Shown here piece after piece: positions 54,049 through 63,648 of a DNA stretch of 64,000 nucleotides (the first letter of the stretch is position 1; each line of letters opens with the position of its first letter). The notes under the pieces are model-generated. The model made no database searches. It was not told the origin of the DNA and saw only the letters and a program-made list of their open reading frames with translations. Origin of the DNA: Pseudocitrobacter cyperus (lineage in GTDB: Bacteria; Pseudomonadota; Gammaproteobacteria; Enterobacterales; Enterobacteriaceae); assembly GCF_039889165.1 (NCBI RefSeq), contig NZ_JAYMYY010000001.1:620001-684000 (forward strand), read 5' to 3'. The position numbers were made by a program, and so were the translations under genes.

Positions 54049-55422
54049 TTACTTCAGCAATCTCACGCGGCACGCTTTGCCTTTAATCTTCCCTTTCTGC
54101 AACTGCTTCCACGCCTGATGCGCGACGTTTTCCCGCACGGCGACATATACATGCGCCGGATGCACGTCAATCTTACCGATATCCGCCCCCACTAAGCCCA
54201 TATCCCCGGTCAGTGCGCCCAGCACGTCACCGGCTCGCATCTTGGCTTTTTTACCCCCGTCAATGCACAGCGTTGCCATTTCCGGCGCCAGCGGCGCAAT
54301 ACGGATCTGGGACGGTTCCGGCATCCAGTTCAGCTTAATTTGCAGCATTTCCGCCAGAATGTTGGCGCGTTGCGCCTCTTCAGGCGCGCAGAAGCTAATG
54401 GCCAGACCGCTGTTGCCCGCACGCGCAGTACGACCAATGCGGTGTACGTGCACTTCCGGATCCCAGGCCAGTTCATAGTTCACCACCAGCTCCAGTGATT
54501 TAATATCCAGGCCACGCGCAGCAACATCGGTGGCCACCAGAACGCGAGCGCTGCCGTTGGCAAAGCGTACCAGGGTCTGGTCACGATCGCGCTGTTCAAG
54601 GTCGCCATGCAGCGCCAGCGTACTCTGCCCGGCCGCATTCAGCTCCTCATACACAGCCTGACAATCTTTTTTCGTATTGCAGAAGACAACACAGGAGGCG
54701 GGCTGATGCTGGGTAAGCAGCTTTTGCAGAAGCGTAATTTTCCCGTGACGCGATACATCGAAGAACTGTTGTTCAATGGCGGGTAGCGCATCGACGCTGT
54801 CGATTTCGATCGTCACCGGGTCACGCTGTACGCGACCGCTGATTGCCGCAATCGCCGCAGGCCAGGTGGCGGAAAACAGCAGAGTCTGACGGTTGGCAGG
54901 GGCAAAGCGGATCACTTCATCAATGGCGTCGCTGAAGCCCATATCCAGCATACGGTCAGCTTCATCCATTACCAGCGTTTGCAGATCCTCAAGAGAAACC
55001 GTGCTCTTTTGCAGGTGATCCAGCAAACGACCCGGCGTGGCGACAATAATGTGCGGTGCATGCTGAAGGGAGTCTCTTTGCGCGCCGAACGGCTGACCAC
55101 CACAGAGGGTCAGCACTTTAATATTAGGCAGGTAGCGCGCCAGGCGGCGGATCTCCCCCGCCACCTGATCGGCCAGTTCACGTGTCGGACACAGCACCAG
55201 CGACTGGGTCTGAAAACGTCCGGCATCAATATGTTGTAGCAGACCCAAACCGAATGCCGCCGTCTTACCACTCCCGGTTTTCGCCTGCACGCGAACATCT
55301 TTTCCGGCAAGAACCGCCGGTAGCGCAGCTTCCTGAACAGGGGTCATGGAGAGATAGCCCAGATCGTTAAGGTTGTCGATCTGGGCGGCGGGCAGTGAAT
55401 TCAGTGTTGAAAAAGCGGTCAC
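54049..55422 (-). CDS. dbpA: ATP-dependent RNA helicase DbpA
   Basis: A 457-residue DEAD-box helicase started at a GTG at 55422 (MTAFSTLNSLPAAQIDNL), the E. coli length. Motifs: AKTGSGKTAAF, PTRELADQ, VMDEADRMLDMGF, SATWPAAI, VATDVAARGLD and HRIGRTARAG. The C-terminal RNA-binding domain (VLGALTGDMGLVGADIGKIDV) recognises hairpin 92 of 23S rRNA. Acts in 50S subunit assembly. Confidence 0.96.
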   Translation of the reverse strand: MTAFSTLNSLPAAQIDNLNDLGYLSMTPVQEAALPAVLAGKDVRVQAKTGSGKTAAFGLGLLQHIDAGRFQTQSLVLCPTRELADQVAGEIRRLARYLPNIKVLTLCGGQPFGAQRDSLQHAPHIIVATPGRLLDHLQKSTVSLEDLQTLVMDEADRMLDMGFSDAIDEVIRFAPANRQTLLFSATWPAAIAAISGRVQRDPVTIEIDSVDALPAIEQQFFDVSRHGKITLLQKLLTQHQPASCVVFCNTKKDCQAVYEELNAAGQSTLALHGDLEQRDRDQTLVRFANGSARVLVATDVAARGLDIKSLELVVNYELAWDPEVHVHRIGRTARAGNSGLAISFCAPEEAQRANILAEMLQIKLNWMPEPSQIRIAPLAPEMATLCIDGGKKAKMRAGDVLGALTGDMGLVGADIGKIDVHPAHVYVAVRENVAHQAWKQLQKGKIKGKACRVRLLK

Positions 55423-55450
55423 AATATTTTCTCGCGGTAAAAGGCTATCG

Positions 55451-55645
55451 TCAGCAGGCGCGTATCCTCGCAGATCTGGGCGTCTGATGCGACAATTTAA
55501 TCGGTTCTTCATCCGGCGGCGGATCCGGCATAGGCTGCGGGCGCGGTATCGGATCGCGTCCCGGAGGCGGATCAACGGGAATCGGGTCAGTCGGAATTGA
55601 ATGGATGTGCTGGAATGCCTCAAGTCGTAGTGCCTGGTACATCAT
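55451..55645 (-). CDS. 64-residue proline-rich small protein
   Basis: AGGGGAAG precedes ATGATG at 55645. The centre is a Pro/Asp-rich repeat (IPTDPIPVDPPPGRDPIPRP, QPMPDPPPDEEPIK) and the first third is MMYQALRLEAFQHIHS. It ends 28 bp before dbpA, so it may be co-transcribed. No family recognised. The low-complexity pattern and good ribosome site favour a real but unusual protein. Confidence 0.5.
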   Translation of the reverse strand: MMYQALRLEAFQHIHSIPTDPIPVDPPPGRDPIPRPQPMPDPPPDEEPIKLSHQTPRSARIRAC

Positions 55646-55703
55646 CTTCCCCTCTGAAAATCAGGTTGGTTCTTTAAGGGTAGATGCCACAGGAACAGAG
55701 GCC

Positions 55704-55825
55704 AAAAAAAAGCCGACTATTCAAGTCGGCGTTGTACGAATCAATTGTGCTATGCAGTAATTCAAAAAAAGGAAGTAAGACAATATGGAGCGCAACGCCC
55801 ATCGCTTGACGTTGCATTCACCTGC
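55704..55825 (-). ncRNA. fnrS: FnrS anaerobically induced small RNA
   Basis: On the minus strand the RNA begins GCAGGTGAATGCAACGTCAA and runs 122 nt, the E. coli length. It keeps GCGATGGGCGTTGCGCTCCA and CTTACTTCC, and ends in the GCCGACT/AGTCGGC hairpin with eight U. Its site between zntB and dbpA is conserved. FnrS with Hfq represses many aerobic-metabolism mRNAs when FNR is active. Confidence 0.95.
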
Positions 55826-55860
55826 GAGAGAGATATTGCCCTGATTAGGGGTGTCGTTTA

Positions 55861-55874
55861 TTGACCTCGCTCAA
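55861..55874. promoter_or_regulatory. FNR box of fnrS
   Basis: TTGACCTCGCTCAA fits TTGA-N6-TCAA. Its centre lies about 42 bp upstream of the fnrS 5' end at 55825, the class II activator position. A CAATAT -10-like element follows on the minus strand at about 55832-55838. Confidence 0.75.
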
Positions 55875-55920
55875 TTTAATTGCCGTTTTTGTGTTCAATA
55901 ACTGTTAAAAAGGTTAATTT

Positions 55921-56904
55921 TTACAGCCATTTACTGCGATGTAACCACCAGGTAACACCCCCGATGAGCAATACCAGCATGATACAAAAGGAGTAAAAGC
56001 CGAAATGCCACCCGCCACCGGGAATCCCCCCCAGGTTTACGCCGAATAATCCCGTCAAAAACGTACTGGGTAAGAAGACCATCGCCATCAGCGACATTGT
56101 ATAGGTGCGACGCGACAGTGATTCCTGCATCACCTGGGCGATTTCATCCGTCATCACCGCCGTGCGCGCGATGCAGGCGTCAATCTCATCCAGCCCGCGT
56201 CCAAGCCGGTCGGCAATATCCTGCATACGACGCCGCTGATCGTCGGTCATCCACGGTAGACGTTCACTCGCCAGCCGGGCATAGACATCACGCTGTGGCG
56301 CCATATAACGACGCATCACAATCAGTTGCTTGCGCAGCAGTGCCAGGAACCCGCGCGGGGGAACCTGCTGTTCCAGCAAATTATCTTCAAGGTCGATAAT
56401 CCGGTCATGCAGTTGTTCAATAAATTCACTGGCGTGATCGGTCAGCGCATCGCAAACATCCACCAACCAACCGCCGCAGTCTGTCGGCCCGCTGCCTTCT
56501 TCAAGATCGTTAATCACATCGTCCAGCGCCAGCACTTTGCGCTGGCGGGTGGAGACAATCAGGCGTTCATCCATATAGAGACGCATCGCCACAAGTTGAT
56601 CGGGGCGTTCATCGGTGCTGCCATTAATGCAGCGCAGGGTGATCAGTGTCCCCTCGCCCATCCGGCTCACGCGCGGGCGCAGGCTTTCTCCGGACAAAGC
56701 ATCGCGAACGCTGTTAGGCAACAATGGTGTCGACGCCAGCCATTGCGCGCTCTCCGGGTTGGTATAATTCAGATGCAGCCAGCATGGATTTTCTTTAGTG
56801 ATCACATCGCTCTCATCAAGCGCTTTCACTCCACCCTTGCCATCCAGTATCCACGCGAACACGGCATCCGGTACGTTAAGATCCGATCCCTTTATGGCTT
56901 CCAC
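55921..56904 (-). CDS. zntB: zinc transporter ZntB (CorA family)
   Basis: A 327-residue protein started at the GTG at 56904 (MEAIKGSDLNVPDAVFAW) with GGAGGTG upstream. A long cytoplasmic funnel domain is followed by two C-terminal helices. The first ends in the signature loop FGVNLGGIPGG (the GxN motif of CorA-type proteins), and the end is WWLHRSKWL. It is described as a zinc transporter (proton-coupled uptake, earlier reported as efflux). Confidence 0.95.
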   Translation of the reverse strand: MEAIKGSDLNVPDAVFAWILDGKGGVKALDESDVITKENPCWLHLNYTNPESAQWLASTPLLPNSVRDALSGESLRPRVSRMGEGTLITLRCINGSTDERPDQLVAMRLYMDERLIVSTRQRKVLALDDVINDLEEGSGPTDCGGWLVDVCDALTDHASEFIEQLHDRIIDLEDNLLEQQVPPRGFLALLRKQLIVMRRYMAPQRDVYARLASERLPWMTDDQRRRMQDIADRLGRGLDEIDACIARTAVMTDEIAQVMQESLSRRTYTMSLMAMVFLPSTFLTGLFGVNLGGIPGGGWHFGFYSFCIMLVLLIGGVTWWLHRSKWL

Positions 56905-57333
56905 ATCACCTCCACTGACGACACAACATTTTGCTAGTCTAGCCATCTGTCCCGGTTACGCAATCACTCTGGTGCCCATCACGCTGAAATTGCTCATAAA
57001 AGCAGCGATGCATGCGCGCCATTGCCATTTAATGAAAAAGAACTATTGCCAGTGTCCAGATATGCTCTATGCGCAAGAATATATTCTTTTATAATTTTAT
57101 GAAGATCACATATTCAATAAAATTCAAAATCACCAATAAATAAAGCCATAATTACAGTGAGTGTATTTTAAAATAAATTCTCCGGAGACTTTTAGTTTAA
57201 CGCGATTCAGCAATACTTATTTAAGTCAAACACCGTCAATCCGTTAAAAAACCGTGATCTATCAAGTTATTTCTGTAGCTTATTTCAGATTATTCCTGAT
57301 AGATTAATTCCAAAATCTAAGAATGTGGATGAC
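56905..57333. other. intergenic region between zntB and the GGDEF-EAL gene
   Basis: A 429-bp spacer between divergent genes. The part nearest the GGDEF gene is AT-rich and probably holds its promoter. No RNA gene, repeat or known operator was seen. Confidence 0.5.
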
Positions 57334-59472
57334 ATGATGCTGCATGTTTCGTGGGACCCGGTTCTGGTTGGCGTTTCGTTCCTGGTGGCGTTCATCGCCT
57401 CTTTCGTCGCCCTCGATAGCGCAGGGAAAATTGCTGCATCCAATAAAAAAGCGGCAATGTTCTGGCGTATCTCGGGCGGAGTGACATTAGGTATTGGTAT
57501 CTGGTCGATGCATTTTATCGGCATGCTGGCAATGAGAATGCCTATGGAGATGAGCTATCACCTGGAATTAACGCTGCTTTCGTTGCTGGCGGCAATAGCG
57601 GCTGCGACGCTGGCGATAAATATAGCCGTCGCCGGGCCGACACTGTCGCCAAAACGGCTGGCAATTGCCACCCTGCTACTCAGTAGCGGCGTGGTGGCGA
57701 TGCATTATGTCGGCATGGCGGCGCTGATGATGCACGGTGGCATTATCTGGAGCATTCCTCGCATTATAATCTCGATAGTGATTGCGGTTATTGCTTCCTG
57801 CGTTGGATTATTTCTGGCCTTCAGCCTGCGACTGAACAGCAAACATGTTTTGCTCTGCCGCATCGCCGCCGCCATGGCAATGGGCATTGCTATCGCCGCA
57901 ATGCACTATACCGGCATGAGTGCGGCGACATTCTCAAGCCACTCTCATATGATGACTGGCCACATCCACCAGGTCGGCGAAGAGGGACTTTCAGTATGGG
58001 TTTCCGCAGTCACGCTGCTGTTGCTGGGCACAATGCTGGTTATTTCAATGGTGGATTCGCAAATTCGGACGACCCGCCTGACCGAGAACCTACAGCAACT
58101 GAATAAACAGCTAGAACAACAGGCACGCTTTGACGGACTCACGGGGTTAGCAAACCGTAGCCAGATTGATATGCGTCTGCTCGCCTGCCTGCAACAGGCA
58201 CGGTTAACGCGTGCTGAGTTTGGGTTAGTCCTGATGGATCTCGACCGGTTCAAACTTATCAACGATGCCTGGGGGCACCACGTCGGTGATAACCTGTTGG
58301 TTTCCGTCGCCAATCGGCTGAGCGCCTGCCTGCCGCCTAAAATGACGCTTGCCCGTATTGGCGGTGATGAGTTCATTCTGCTGGCGCCTCACAGCACGGA
58401 GGCTGAACTCGCAGAGTTGTGCAATCGTCTGGTAGAGAGCATCCGTCGGCCTTTTTATCACTCCGGGCAGATCCTGCAAATCTCATTGAGCGCGGGTATC
58501 AGTATGTACCCCGCTGATGGTGACTCCCCGCAGGAACTGAAACTGTGCGCCGACACCGCCATGTATCATGTCAAACGCAATGGCCGCAACGGCTGGGCGG
58601 TGTATGGCGATGCGATGCTCGATAGCTCCTGGCAGGGAGCCCACCTGCTGCAGGATCTCACCCAGGCACTGGAACGTAACCAGTTCGAACTGTGGTATCA
58701 GCCTAAATTCCATGTCCAGGAAAATCGCATTTATGGTTTTGAAGCGCAACTGCGCTGGCGTCATCCTAAAAAAGGCATTCTGCTGCCGAATGTATTTTTA
58801 CCGACGTTACAAAATACGAGCTTAATACTGCCAGTAGAGAGCTGGGCTATCGACCAGTCTTGTAAGCAACTGCGCCAGTGGAGCAAAGAGGGGCACGATG
58901 ACTGGACGTTATCCATTAATATTTCGGCTAATCAGTTCGAAGAACAGAATATCTATGAATTACTGTGCAATACGCTTTCGCGTTATCACCTTTCTCCGCT
59001 GCGCTTAACAATCGAATTAACAGAAACGACGGCCATGCACGGTCTCGATCGTAATCTACAAATATTCCATGACTTCAACCGTATCGGCTTGACCGTATCC
59101 ATTGATAACTTTGGCACCGGTTATTCCAATATGTTGTTACTGCAAACACTTCCCGCGCGTGAACTGAAAATTGACCGAAGTTTTATTAAAGATATTCGTG
59201 ATGACAGCAAAAATGTGAAAATCGTTTCGTCGATTATTCATATCGCGCATTCGATGAATATGAACGTCGTAGCGGACGGCATTGAAACGGAAGAACAGCA
59301 GCGTTTACTGACACAACTGGGTTGCGATGCACTGCAAGGCTCGCTCTTCTGTGAGGCCTTACCTCCACAGGATATTGAAGCGGCATTGAGTCGGATGCCC
59401 TTTAATAGCAGGGCGGCAAACACTGCTACAGCACCTATCCCCATCCGACAAAATAGAGTGAAACATGCGTAA
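57334..59472 (+). CDS. MHYT-GGDEF-EAL cyclic-di-GMP signalling protein
   Basis: A 712-residue membrane protein (ATG at 57334; a GTG three codons earlier is possible). Seven-helix MHYT sensor at residues about 5-235, with the three signatures SMHFIGM, AMHYVGM and AMHYTGM proposed to bind a metal or diatomic gas. GGDEF domain with intact RIGGDEFILL (about 345) and no RxxD inhibitory site. The EAL domain is degenerate: EAQ instead of EAL (GFEAQLRW), DNFGTGYSN for DDFGTGYSS, VADGIET for VAEGVET, and QGSLF for QGYLF. It therefore probably makes c-di-GMP, or senses it through the EAL part, rather than degrading it. Confidence 0.85.
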   Translation: MMLHVSWDPVLVGVSFLVAFIASFVALDSAGKIAASNKKAAMFWRISGGVTLGIGIWSMHFIGMLAMRMPMEMSYHLELTLLSLLAAIAAATLAINIAVAGPTLSPKRLAIATLLLSSGVVAMHYVGMAALMMHGGIIWSIPRIIISIVIAVIASCVGLFLAFSLRLNSKHVLLCRIAAAMAMGIAIAAMHYTGMSAATFSSHSHMMTGHIHQVGEEGLSVWVSAVTLLLLGTMLVISMVDSQIRTTRLTENLQQLNKQLEQQARFDGLTGLANRSQIDMRLLACLQQARLTRAEFGLVLMDLDRFKLINDAWGHHVGDNLLVSVANRLSACLPPKMTLARIGGDEFILLAPHSTEAELAELCNRLVESIRRPFYHSGQILQISLSAGISMYPADGDSPQELKLCADTAMYHVKRNGRNGWAVYGDAMLDSSWQGAHLLQDLTQALERNQFELWYQPKFHVQENRIYGFEAQLRWRHPKKGILLPNVFLPTLQNTSLILPVESWAIDQSCKQLRQWSKEGHDDWTLSINISANQFEEQNIYELLCNTLSRYHLSPLRLTIELTETTAMHGLDRNLQIFHDFNRIGLTVSIDNFGTGYSNMLLLQTLPARELKIDRSFIKDIRDDSKNVKIVSSIIHIAHSMNMNVVADGIETEEQQRLLTQLGCDALQGSLFCEALPPQDIEAALSRMPFNSRAANTATAPIPIRQNRVKHA

Positions 59473-59474
59473 AT

Positions 59475-59512
59475 AATGCCCTGATGCGCAAAATCGCATC
59501 AGGGCGTTATTC
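59475..59512. terminator. bidirectional terminator between the GGDEF-EAL gene and mppA
   Basis: GCCCTGATGCG / CGCATCAGGGC hairpin between convergent genes. Confidence 0.8.
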
Positions 59513-59517
59513 GTATA

Positions 59518-61134
59518 TTAGTGCTTCACAATATACATCGTGCGCGTATACGCCACGTCTTCCGGGTTCTCAATCGGATACCCCTTCAGCCACGGTTTGA
59601 TTAAACGCCCGTTGGTATACTGGTAGATAGGCGCAATTGGCGCTTTCTCAGCCAGAATCTTCTCCGCTTCGTTATAGTCTGCGTTACGTGCTTTCGCCGT
59701 ATTTTCAAGCGTGGCCTGATTCACCACTTTATCGTAGGCTGGATTATTAAAGCGCGAAATATTGCCGGTATTGGTCGACGTCAGCAGCGATAAGAAGGTC
59801 GACGGTTCGTTATAGTCCCCTACCCATGACGCGCGGATCACATCGAAATTACCGGTGTTGCGGCTGTCGATATAGGTCTTCCACTCCTGATTTTGCAGTT
59901 TCACGTCAACACCGAGATTCTTTTTCCACATTGATGCGACGGCGATGGCAATCTTCTGATGGTTCTCAGAAGTGTTATAGAGCAGTGTTAAATTCAGTGG
60001 ACGATTCGGGCCATAGCCCGCCGCCTGTAGCAGGGTTTTCGCCTGTGCATTCAGCTCTTCCTGACTGCTCTGCTCCATTTGGGTCGGTTCCGCTTTAAAT
60101 CCTGCGGTGACATCAGGCGTAAAATGCCACGCCGGTTTTTCACCGGTTCCCAACACTTTCTCAGCAATAATCCGACGATCAATCGTCATGCTCAGCGCTA
60201 AGCGGACGCGCGCATCCGCAGTTGGCCCTTTCTGAGTGTTAAAGGCGTAATAATAGGTACCGAGCTGCGCGGGTGTATAAACCTGCCCTGGGATATCCTT
60301 CAGCAGTTTCTTATACAGGTTTTTCGGGAAGGATTCGGTAATATCGATATCCCCGGCCAGATAGCGCTTGGTTGCCGACGACTCCTGGTTGATTGGCAAG
60401 AATGTGACTTTTGTAATCACCGTCTTTGCGTTATCCCAGTAGTGAACGTTTGGCACAGCCACCAGTTTTTCATTCACCACGCGGTCTTTCAGAATATATG
60501 CGCCATTGCCAATCAGTTTGCCGGGTCGCGTCCAGTTTTTATCGCTTTCTACATTGGCTTTTTGCACCGGGAAGAGCGAAAAATTAGCCGTCAGATTAAC
60601 AAACCACGGCAGAGGTTTATCCAGTTGCACACGCAGAGTATGGGGATCCACGGCGGTCACGCCCAGTGATTCCGGCTTCGCTTTACCATCAATAATTGCC
60701 TGCGCATTGTTTATCCCCGCCAGCGCCGCGAACCAGGCAAATGGTGAGGTGGTTTTAGGATCAACCAGGCGCTGCCAGCTATAGACAAAATCTTCAGCAG
60801 TAACGGGCGTACCGTCTGACCACTTTGCATCGCTGCGCAGTGAAAAGGTCCAGGTTTTGTGATCGTTACTTTGCCAGCGGGTGGCGACGCCGGGAATGAT
60901 ATTCCCTTTTTCATCCTGATTAACCAGCCCTTCGAAGAGGTCACGGATCACCTGAATTTCTGGCAACCCTACGGCTTTCGCCGGATCCAGAGAAGCGGGT
61001 TCATCTTTGATATGGCGAACCAACTCCTGGCTGGGTGCCAGCGCCGTCCCGGCAGGAACTTCCGCCGCCAGGGCAACTGAACTCAGACTACCGAGCCATA
61101 ACGCACAGCACGACAACGTGAAAGGATACTTCAT
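59518..61134 (-). CDS. mppA: murein tripeptide-binding protein MppA
   Basis: A 538-residue periplasmic solute-binding protein of the OppA family with signal peptide (CALWLGSLSSVALA). It shows the family pattern DEPASLDPAKAVGLPEIQVIRDLFEGLV and WSDGTPVTAEDFVYSWQRLVDP. MppA delivers L-Ala-D-Glu-meso-DAP to the Opp permease for recycling. Adjacent mpaA and ycjG degrade and convert the same peptide, so the three form a functional set. Confidence 0.93.
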   Translation of the reverse strand: MKYPFTLSCCALWLGSLSSVALAAEVPAGTALAPSQELVRHIKDEPASLDPAKAVGLPEIQVIRDLFEGLVNQDEKGNIIPGVATRWQSNDHKTWTFSLRSDAKWSDGTPVTAEDFVYSWQRLVDPKTTSPFAWFAALAGINNAQAIIDGKAKPESLGVTAVDPHTLRVQLDKPLPWFVNLTANFSLFPVQKANVESDKNWTRPGKLIGNGAYILKDRVVNEKLVAVPNVHYWDNAKTVITKVTFLPINQESSATKRYLAGDIDITESFPKNLYKKLLKDIPGQVYTPAQLGTYYYAFNTQKGPTADARVRLALSMTIDRRIIAEKVLGTGEKPAWHFTPDVTAGFKAEPTQMEQSSQEELNAQAKTLLQAAGYGPNRPLNLTLLYNTSENHQKIAIAVASMWKKNLGVDVKLQNQEWKTYIDSRNTGNFDVIRASWVGDYNEPSTFLSLLTSTNTGNISRFNNPAYDKVVNQATLENTAKARNADYNEAEKILAEKAPIAPIYQYTNGRLIKPWLKGYPIENPEDVAYTRTMYIVKH

Positions 61135-61311
61135 GACATCCCCTTAATAAGGCAACTTAATGAAAACATTATTTGTTTCGGGCCAGTGAAATGCAAACGG
61201 CTTATCACATAAAATTGATATGGCGAATGTTTTTCAGCGAGGGAAACCATTTGATTCACGGTCAATTTTGCACAACACTCCTTGTATCAGCACCACGAAC
61301 CAGGAAAATCT

Positions 61312-62031
61312 ATGTCCGTCACCCGTCCCCGCGCTCAGCGCGGTGCGTTTCCACCCGGCACCCAACACTATGGCCGTTCGCTGCTGGGCGCTCCGCTTAT
61401 CTGGTTTCCCGCGCCGCTCGCCGATCATGCCAGCGGTTTGATTATTGCCGGCACCCACGGCGATGAAAACGCCTCCATCGTTACCCTCTCCTGCGCGTTA
61501 CGGACGCTCTCTCCCGAGTTACGCCGCCATCACGTGGTGTTGACGGTGAATCCGGACGGCTGTCAGCTAGGGCTACGCGCCAATGCCAATGGTGTCGACC
61601 TGAATCGTAATTTCCCGGCAGCGAACTGGAAGCCGGGGGAAACGGTTTATCGCTGGAACAGCTCAGCGGAAAGTCGTGATGTTGTGCTGCTCACCGGCGA
61701 TAAACCGGGGTCAGAACCCGAAAGCCAGGCTCTGTGCCAGCTTATTCATCAAATCCAACCGGCATGGGTGGTGTCATTTCACGATCCGTTGGCCTGTATT
61801 GAAGATCCGCGCCACAGCGAACTCGGGCGCTGGCTGTCTGAAGCGTTCGCACTGCCGCTGGTCAGCAGCGTGGGCTACGAGACGCCAGGCTCGTTCGGTA
61901 GCTGGTGCGGCGATATTGGCCTGCCCTGCATCACCGCTGAGTTCCCGCCCATCTCATCCGATGAGGCGAGCGAGAAATATCTCAGCGCGATGACCGCCTT
62001 GCTGCGCTGGCGCGCCGCGGCTCAGAGATGA
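61312..62031 (+). CDS. mpaA: murein peptide amidase A (gamma-D-Glu-DAP amidase)
   Basis: A 239-residue M14 carboxypeptidase started at MSVTRPRAQRG (AGGAAA upstream). Zinc ligands lie in AGTHGDENAS and SFHDPLA; substrate-binding residues are in NANGVDLNRNFP and the catalytic Glu in TAEFPPIS. It cleaves the gamma-D-Glu-DAP bond of recycled murein tripeptide in the cytoplasm. Its last 10 bp overlap convergent ycjG. Confidence 0.95.
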   Translation: MSVTRPRAQRGAFPPGTQHYGRSLLGAPLIWFPAPLADHASGLIIAGTHGDENASIVTLSCALRTLSPELRRHHVVLTVNPDGCQLGLRANANGVDLNRNFPAANWKPGETVYRWNSSAESRDVVLLTGDKPGSEPESQALCQLIHQIQPAWVVSFHDPLACIEDPRHSELGRWLSEAFALPLVSSVGYETPGSFGSWCGDIGLPCITAEFPPISSDEASEKYLSAMTALLRWRAAAQR

Positions 62032-62987
62032 AGCTCGCCGGTCGAAAAATGCAGTGCGGGTTCCGCGTCAACCGCCAGCCAGGTCGGGCCATCAAGATCG
62101 GCAAATTTTACCTGCGGCGTAAGCGGCAACGCCGCGGTGATTGCGCGTGAAGTACATAACATGCAGCCCAGCATGCGTTCAAAGCCCTGCGCCCGCGCCT
62201 CTTCAGCCAGCGCCAGGGCTTCTGTAAGCCCACCCGTTTTATCCAGCTTAATATTCACCATATCGTACCGCCCACGCAACGCAGGCAGGCTTTCCCGCGT
62301 ATGACAGCTTTCGTCTGCACATATGGGCAGCGGGTGAATAAAGTTCTCCAGTGCGCTGTCATCCGTTGCCGGGAGCGGCTGCTCGAGCATCGCGACCTTC
62401 AGATCCGCCAGTAGCTGACAGCGAGCCGCCAGGCCATCGCCATGCCAGGATTCATTCGCATCAACAATCAGCGTTGCATCCGGTGCTGCCGCACGGATCG
62501 CCACCATCCGCTCCGTAATCAGGTGATCATCAAGTTTAACCTTCAGCAGTTGCGCCCCGCTTTCAGCCAACGCTTTTGCGCTGGCAGCCATCTGCTCCGG
62601 GGTACCAATAACCACGGTTTGCGCCGTCACGACCGTTTTCTCCAGCGAAAGATTAAGCATGGCCGGTACCGTAGTATTGGCGAGCCGCGCCTCGAGATCC
62701 CACAGTGCGCAATCCACGGCATTGCGCGCCGCACCTGCGGGCAGCACGCCGGCGAGCGCTTCACGCGTAAGCCCCTTTTCCAGTTGTTCGCCGAGAGCAA
62801 CTATCTGCGCCATTACCGAAGCAATACTTTCGCCATAGCGTGGATACGGCGTGCATTCACCAACGCCTTTTACCCCATCCTGTTCGAGTTCCACGACGAC
62901 CACTTTCGCCTCACTGCGACTGCCGCGAGCGATAACAAAAGGTGTATGCAGCGGCCAGGCCTCTTCAAAAACTCTGACACTTCTCAT
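62022..62987 (-). CDS. ycjG: L-Ala-D/L-Glu epimerase
   Basis: A 321-residue enolase-superfamily enzyme started at MRSVRVFEEAWPLHTPF (62987; AAGGAG upstream). Active-site residues are visible: KVK of LLKVKLDD (about residue 150), metal ligands in VDANES, LEQPLP and CADESCH, and the second acid/base Lys in VNIKLDKTGG. It epimerises the dipeptide left by MpaA so that it can be hydrolysed. Confidence 0.95.
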   Translation of the reverse strand: MRSVRVFEEAWPLHTPFVIARGSRSEAKVVVVELEQDGVKGVGECTPYPRYGESIASVMAQIVALGEQLEKGLTREALAGVLPAGAARNAVDCALWDLEARLANTTVPAMLNLSLEKTVVTAQTVVIGTPEQMAASAKALAESGAQLLKVKLDDHLITERMVAIRAAAPDATLIVDANESWHGDGLAARCQLLADLKVAMLEQPLPATDDSALENFIHPLPICADESCHTRESLPALRGRYDMVNIKLDKTGGLTEALALAEEARAQGFERMLGCMLCTSRAITAALPLTPQVKFADLDGPTWLAVDAEPALHFSTGELHL

Positions 62988-63087
62988 CCCCTGCTCCTTT
63001 AATGCAATGTAAATAGGGTTTGCCGTGTTAACACCTGATGACATACACTGGTTCCGACGTTAATTATATGTAAACAGGAAGATTATC

Positions 63088-63594
63088 ATGTCACAAACTG
63101 TACATTTCCAGGGCAATCCCGTTTCCGTTCAAGGTGCTATTCCGCAGGCAGGCGACAAAGCACAGCCTTTCACGCTGACCGCGAAAGACCTCTCTGACGT
63201 CGCACTCAGCCAGTATGCGGGCAAGCGCAAAGTGCTGAATATTTTCCCGAGCATTGATACCGGCGTATGCGCAGCATCCGTGCGTAAATTCAATGAACTG
63301 GCGTCCAAACTGGATAACACCACTGTGCTGTGCATTTCTGCTGACCTGCCGTTTGCCCAGTCTCGCTTCTGCGGCGCGGAAGGCCTGAGCAACGTCGTGA
63401 CCCTGTCCACCCTGCGTGCGCCAGAGTTCCTGCAAACTTACGGCGTGGGCATCGCTGATGGCGCACTGAAAGGTCTGGCGGCTCGTGCTGTTGTGGTTAT
63501 CGATGAAAACGACAACGTGGTTTACAGCCAACTGGTTGACGAAATCACCAACGAGCCGGACTACGATGCGGCGCTGGCTGCACTGAAAGCGTAA
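63088..63594 (+). CDS. tpx: thiol peroxidase Tpx
   Basis: A 168-residue atypical 2-Cys peroxiredoxin. The peroxidatic Cys lies in SIDTGVCAASVRKF (residue 61) and the resolving Cys in SRFCGAEG (residue 95). It reduces hydroperoxides using thioredoxin. Confidence 0.97.
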   Translation: MSQTVHFQGNPVSVQGAIPQAGDKAQPFTLTAKDLSDVALSQYAGKRKVLNIFPSIDTGVCAASVRKFNELASKLDNTTVLCISADLPFAQSRFCGAEGLSNVVTLSTLRAPEFLQTYGVGIADGALKGLAARAVVVIDENDNVVYSQLVDEITNEPDYDAALAALKA

Positions 63595-63615
63595 GGTTAA
63601 CCCCCAAAACGCCTG

Positions 63616-63648
63616 AAAAAATAGCCTCCATTCGGAGGCTATTTTTTA
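63616..63648. terminator. bidirectional terminator between tpx and tyrR
   Basis: AATAGCCTCC / GGAGGCTATT stem flanked by A and T runs, suited to both converging genes. Confidence 0.92.
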
